DNA from: Verticillium longisporum
Lineage: Eukaryota; Ascomycota; Sordariomycetes; Glomerellales; Plectosphaerellaceae
DNA: 64,000 nucleotides
NCBI GenBank assembly: GCA_019188255.1
Contig: JAETXT010000014.1
Location: 1,612,001-1,676,000 of the forward strand
Direction of reading: 5' to 3'
Shown piece by piece: positions 60,432-64,000 of this stretch; the first letter of the stretch is position 1; every line of letters starts with the position of its first letter. Under the pieces are notes generated by a model. The model saw nothing but the letters and a program-made list of their open reading frames with translations, had not been told where the DNA came from and ran no database searches. A program made the translations under genes and the position numbers.

Positions 60432-60989
60432 AGCTGGTCGAGCAGCGCACAGGGCGATGAGCGCTGAGCGTTGGGAAAAGGCACGAGCGGCGACGGCTGT
60501 TTGCTACAACGACGCCCCAGATCCCCACTCGGGAAACGTTTCTACCACCCCCTCCCTCATCCATACCGTCCGCATCCACCGGGCGCCCCAGGCACAGGCA
60601 CACGACAAGACAGGACAGGCACCTTCTTGTCCATGTCATGCCTGCCCTGCCGGTCCTGTCTGTCCTGCCTACCTGTATCCTGCCTGCCCTGCCTGTGCCC
60701 CAGCCGGTCGTGTCCACTCTCGCCTATTCATTCGGTACCACACACCACACCCTGGGCCCCAGGTACCTCCACCCCCTTTCTTGCCTCTGCTGCCCCGTCC
60801 GAAATGCAACGATGGTACACGCTGATGCTGGCCCAGTGGCTGCCCCCTTCCTTCCTTCCCTCTTCCCATCTGGTGCCCCCTTCTCCCAATGCCCCTTCCC
60901 TGTCGATTCCCTGTGTCCCACCCACGCACACACACCACGGTCACGGTCGTGGTCACGGCCACAGCTTCAGCGCCTCTGGCTTCTGCTCT

Positions 60990-61988
60990 GTTCTCCTCGC
61001 TGATCCCACCTCTTCCCTCCCCTTCCCGTCTCTCGCACTCCTACCCTCCCTCAACACCCCCCGTCAAAAATCATTAAACCCCAGAGCGTCCTCCATTTCT
61101 CAAACCCTCTCGAGATCTCCTTCCCTCAAGACTTCTCTTTTCCTCTCTCTCGTTTCTCTTCTCCTCCACTTTCCTTTCCCCTCCTCCTCAGACGGCCTCC
61201 TCCCCCTCTTCGGAGCCGCACACCCCTCCTCCCGTTTCCATTCCATCTCATCAGGAGCTCACCCCCTCGCTCCTTTGCCGAACCTCGTCAACGTCTCAGA
61301 CACAATCCGTCGCACGTCTCGTCCATCATCGCGGATCACGCCGACGACCCGACGACCACACGAGCCCATTCTCAGAGGCCGTGTCACGATCTATTTCGAC
61401 AATCCCAGAGAGCTGAGCTGAGCTGTGCTGCGCCTGCCCAACCCTCGGCAACCTGTTGAGAGCTTGTTCATTCCTTCGTTCTGCTGCTGTACGTTCCAGC
61501 ACACGTCGTTTCGCTCGACACCCTAATCCAGACCACTCGGTCCATTGTTTCGCGAACCACATTATCCCGGCTTCGATCAGCCATCAATCACAGACTACCG
61601 CACCAACGAAGACCTTGACGGTTCCACTCCGCTGTGTGCGTGTGTACAACTTTTTTATTACACGGGCTGGACTCGATTTCATATACAACCAACACAACAT
61701 CCTTCTGTCCCGTATCGGCAGCGCCTTTTTCGCGGCAGACTTCTCACGTCTCAACGCCATCACGGTCTTCACCTTCCTGAATCGACCGCAACATCCCCCT
61801 TTCCCGCCATCGAAGTCTCTTGACAGCAGGCATCTCATCGAGACCCCATTGACTGGATCAGCTTCGCGAAACAAGAGCTGCCCTCTCGTCAACCGGTTCG
61901 ACGCGACCGTCAACCGCCGTCCGCAAGAACCAATTGGAGCACCGGCTTTCACAGCGGTCTCCTCCACAAATCCAAATCTCACAACACC
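60990..61988 (+). promoter_or_regulatory. STE12: Pyrimidine-rich promoter/leader of STE12
   Basis: A dense C/T tract from about 60990 to 61260 is followed by ~700 bases with many stops in the STE12 frame and no recognisable domain. This is the pattern of a fungal promoter followed by a long 5' leader. No transcription start can be placed. Confidence 0.4.
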
Positions 61989-64000
61989 ATGTACTCTCAA
62001 CAGCATGCCGCCGCCATGGCGCCGCAAAAGCCTGAGACCTTCATGCTGAGCACTGAGGCACAGCAGGCATTGCCCCATGACGCCCAGGTCGCCCTTCAGC
62101 AGGTCGACAACCTGAAGTACTTCCTCATTTCTGCCCCGGTCGACTGGCAGCCCGATCAGTACATCCGCCGCTTCCTTCTGCCCACGGGTGAGTACGTCTC
62201 GTGCGTGCTCTGGAACAACCTCTTCCACATTTCGGGCACCGATATTGTGCGCTGCCTCTCCTTCCGCTTCCAGGCCTTTGGTCGGCCCGTGAAGAACTCC
62301 AAGAAGTTCGAGGAGGGCATCTTTTCCGATCTGCGCAACCTCAAGTCCGGCACGGATGCCTCGTTGGAGGAGCCCAAGAGCCCCTTCCTCGACTTCCTGT
62401 ATAAGAACAACTGCATTCGCACGCAAAAGAAGCAGAAGGTCTTTTACTGGTATAGCGTCCCACACGACAGACTCTTCCTCGATGCCCTGGAGCGCGATCT
62501 GAAGCGCGAGAAGATGGGCCAGGAAGCCACTACCGTCGCCGTCAGCGAGCCCGCCATGTCGTTCCAGTACGATTCGTCGCAGTCGCTCTACGAGCAGCTC
62601 ACCAAGGCCCAGCAAGCCAACTCTTCATCTTTCAGCGCCCAGCAGCAGGTGTCGTTCCCCCAGTCCCAGTCGACCTCGCCCGTCATGAGGGCGATCGACT
62701 CGATGCCCCCTCCCCAGATGATGCCTCAGTCAGTCCCCCCATGGGCGACGGCCTCGAGTCCATGGTGCCTTACGGCGCCATGCAGATGCCCCCTCCATGC
62801 CTCAGGGCATGCCTCCTCAGATGCCGCCTCAGCAGATGGTCAAGCGTGAGCCCGACTACGGTCGTCCTCAGTACAACCAAAACGGTATCCCCGTCAACCA
62901 GGGCCATCAGCGCCACGCTTCCATGCCCGCGTACGGGCTTGAGTACTCGCCCGCCCCTTCATTCGTGTCGTCGCAGTATGAAGACTACAGCAACCGCGGC
63001 ATCTCATTTGAGCCCATCACCCCTCCCCAGCAAGCTTTGGGCTTGACGGCTGAGCCGGCCTACATTGCCAATGAGGAGACTGGACTGTACACTGCCATTC
63101 CTGACCACATGGTCGGCGGCAACGGTCTGAACGGCATGATTCAGCTGCCTCCCTCTAACCTAGCTGGTGCTCAGTTCTCGCGTGGTTACGGTGCCAACAA
63201 TGTCTATTCTGTCATCGAGGGCTCGCCCACGTATAAGCAGAGGAGGCGACGCTCGTCCATCCCTCCTTCCATGTCCGCCATTGCCGCTGCCACGGCTCAG
63301 GCTCAGGGACAGCAGCAGCAGCAGCAAGCTCCTACTCACAGGCCTTCTGAGCTTCGCCGCTCAGTCTCTGCCTCGGTTGGACCAGTTTTGGAGGGTGATG
63401 AGTCGGCAGAAAACTCCCCGCCCGGCCTCACCTACAGCACATCTGCCATGCATCTCATGAACCAGCAGCACAAGGACGTCCTCGACATGTCTCGTCACGG
63501 TACGCCGCTGTCGAACGTGGATGGTAGCCCGGCGCTGAACCCAATGGCGCTCCAGCAGCAGGACTTCCCTCAGCTGACAAGCGAGGACATGTCGGCTCAT
63601 CGCTCCATGGGCGTCTCCCGTCCTGTCATCCACGGTCCCAACGGCGCCGTCCGCCCCGCGCGTTCTGCTACCCTCATGGGGCTCGCCCCTTAGCCTCACA
63701 AATCACACTCTTGGCCTATTCCCACGTGTGGTCGCATCTTCAAACGCTTGGAGCACCTCAAGCGGTAAGGTCCAATTTTTTCATTTGTCATATTAAACGA
63801 CCTGCCGTGAATCTGACCAAATCATCCAGACACGTGAGAACACATACACAAGAAAGACCCTACATCTGCCCTCATTGTAGCAAGGCGTTCTCTAGATCAG
63901 ACAACCTAGCACAGTATGCCCCTACTTTTCTTAAATGTTTCTCATTTGTCATTTCTTTTGTCAAACGAAGCTTTTGTCATGATGCTGTATGGCTCCCCCG
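61989..64000 (+). CDS. STE12: Ste12 transcription factor, 3' end off window, two frameshifts and a stop
   Basis: Exons are 61989-63764, 63830-63913 and more beyond 64000. Ste12 acts below the mating and filamentation MAP kinases. Residues ~38-175 form the STE DNA-binding domain: [65 protein letters not shown] sequence and [14 protein letters not shown] Gln/Pro-rich middle and [14 protein letters not shown] follow, then the first C2H2 finger ([16 protein letters not shown]) and the second ([18 protein letters not shown]), interrupted by an intron. The middle frame breaks twice, at C runs 62736-62741 and 62795-62796; one C added at each restores [10 protein letters not shown] and PPPMPQGMPP. 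TAG at 63691-63693 then cuts the frame just before the fingers, where family members have Tyr. Twenty-one bases on, TGG (63712-63714) puts Trp at the first finger's first Cys ligand. Confidence 0.93.

Larger units (their letters stand above)
50910..61988. other. 11-kb gene-poor region upstream of STE12
   Basis: I find no gene I can defend over 11 kb. The largest plus-strand frame (60471-61421) is a pyrimidine-tract artifact. A frame at 52222-52590 with acidic sequence followed by a basic stretch is a weak candidate for a small protein but has no domain or intron support. Base composition shifts: roughly 51240-52200 looks more AT-rich than its surroundings, as in decayed repeats. Motifs AGGTACCT recur at 60424 and 60761. 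GCT/GGT repeats near 55850-55895 form a microsatellite. Leftmost bases include the rhamnosidase promoter and the right ~1.5 kb the STE12 promoter and leader. Confidence 0.55.

Noticed and set aside
60471..61421. 316-codon open frame on the plus strand
   Set aside because: Composition is a pyrimidine tract (Ser/Pro/Leu only in long runs), with no domain; it fits the STE12 promoter.

Overview
The window reads as nuclear DNA of a filamentous ascomycete, probably Sordariomycetes. The evidence is short GT..AG introns (about 50-120 bp) with CTAAC/CTGAC-type branch sites, GC-rich coding sequence, pyrimidine-rich leaders, an intron-containing tRNA-Val, and a gene set including STE12 with C-terminal C2H2 fingers, BUD4, a HET-domain gene, an STH1/SNF2 ATPase, WDR70, SWC5 and HIS6. 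Genus cannot be fixed from sequence alone.

Layout. 1-8356 holds no gene I can support. A Bni4-like polarity adaptor (+, 8357-10933) follows. Next are DUS1 (+, 12585-14392), an HSDL2-like short-chain dehydrogenase (-, 14516-15576), a kappa-class glutathione transferase (+, 16134-16906), SWC5 (-, 17011-18112) and a phytanoyl-CoA dioxygenase-like protein (+, 18968-19999). The middle carries WDR70 (+, 21197-22912), STH1 (+, 23973-28439), a HET-domain protein (+, 29684-32473), tRNA-Val(CAC) (-, 32887-32974), HIS6 (+, 33423-34318), BUD4 (+, 35688-40454) and coronin (-, 41489-43667). A sugar transporter (-, 45167-46927) and an alpha-L-rhamnosidase (-, 48132-50909) form a likely rhamnoside-use pair. 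An 11-kb stretch without supported genes (50910-61988) precedes STE12 (+, from 61989), which runs off the right edge.

How the genes relate. Most are housekeeping: chromatin (STH1, SWC5), tRNA and amino-acid metabolism (DUS1, HIS6), cytoskeleton and cell polarity (Bni4-like, BUD4, coronin), mating/MAPK transcription (STE12). Two local associations stand out. The HSDL2-like and kappa-GST genes are divergent from a 557-bp spacer and both end in peroxisomal PTS1-type tripeptides (SKL, after correcting one frameshift, and ARL). The rhamnosidase lacks a signal peptide and sits just upstream of a sugar-transporter gene.

The most pervasive oddity is broken reading frames in conserved genes. There are seven one-base frameshifts, all resolved by adding one base to a run of identical bases (Bni4-like x2, HSDL2-like, STH1, coronin, STE12 x2). 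There are also in-frame stops in WDR70, the HET gene and STE12, and non-conservative changes in STH1 helicase motif III and the STE12 zinc finger. Since STH1-type remodelers are normally essential, sequence error is the simplest explanation, but it needs checking. I found no CRISPR array, rRNA, intact transposon or clearly new multi-gene system.
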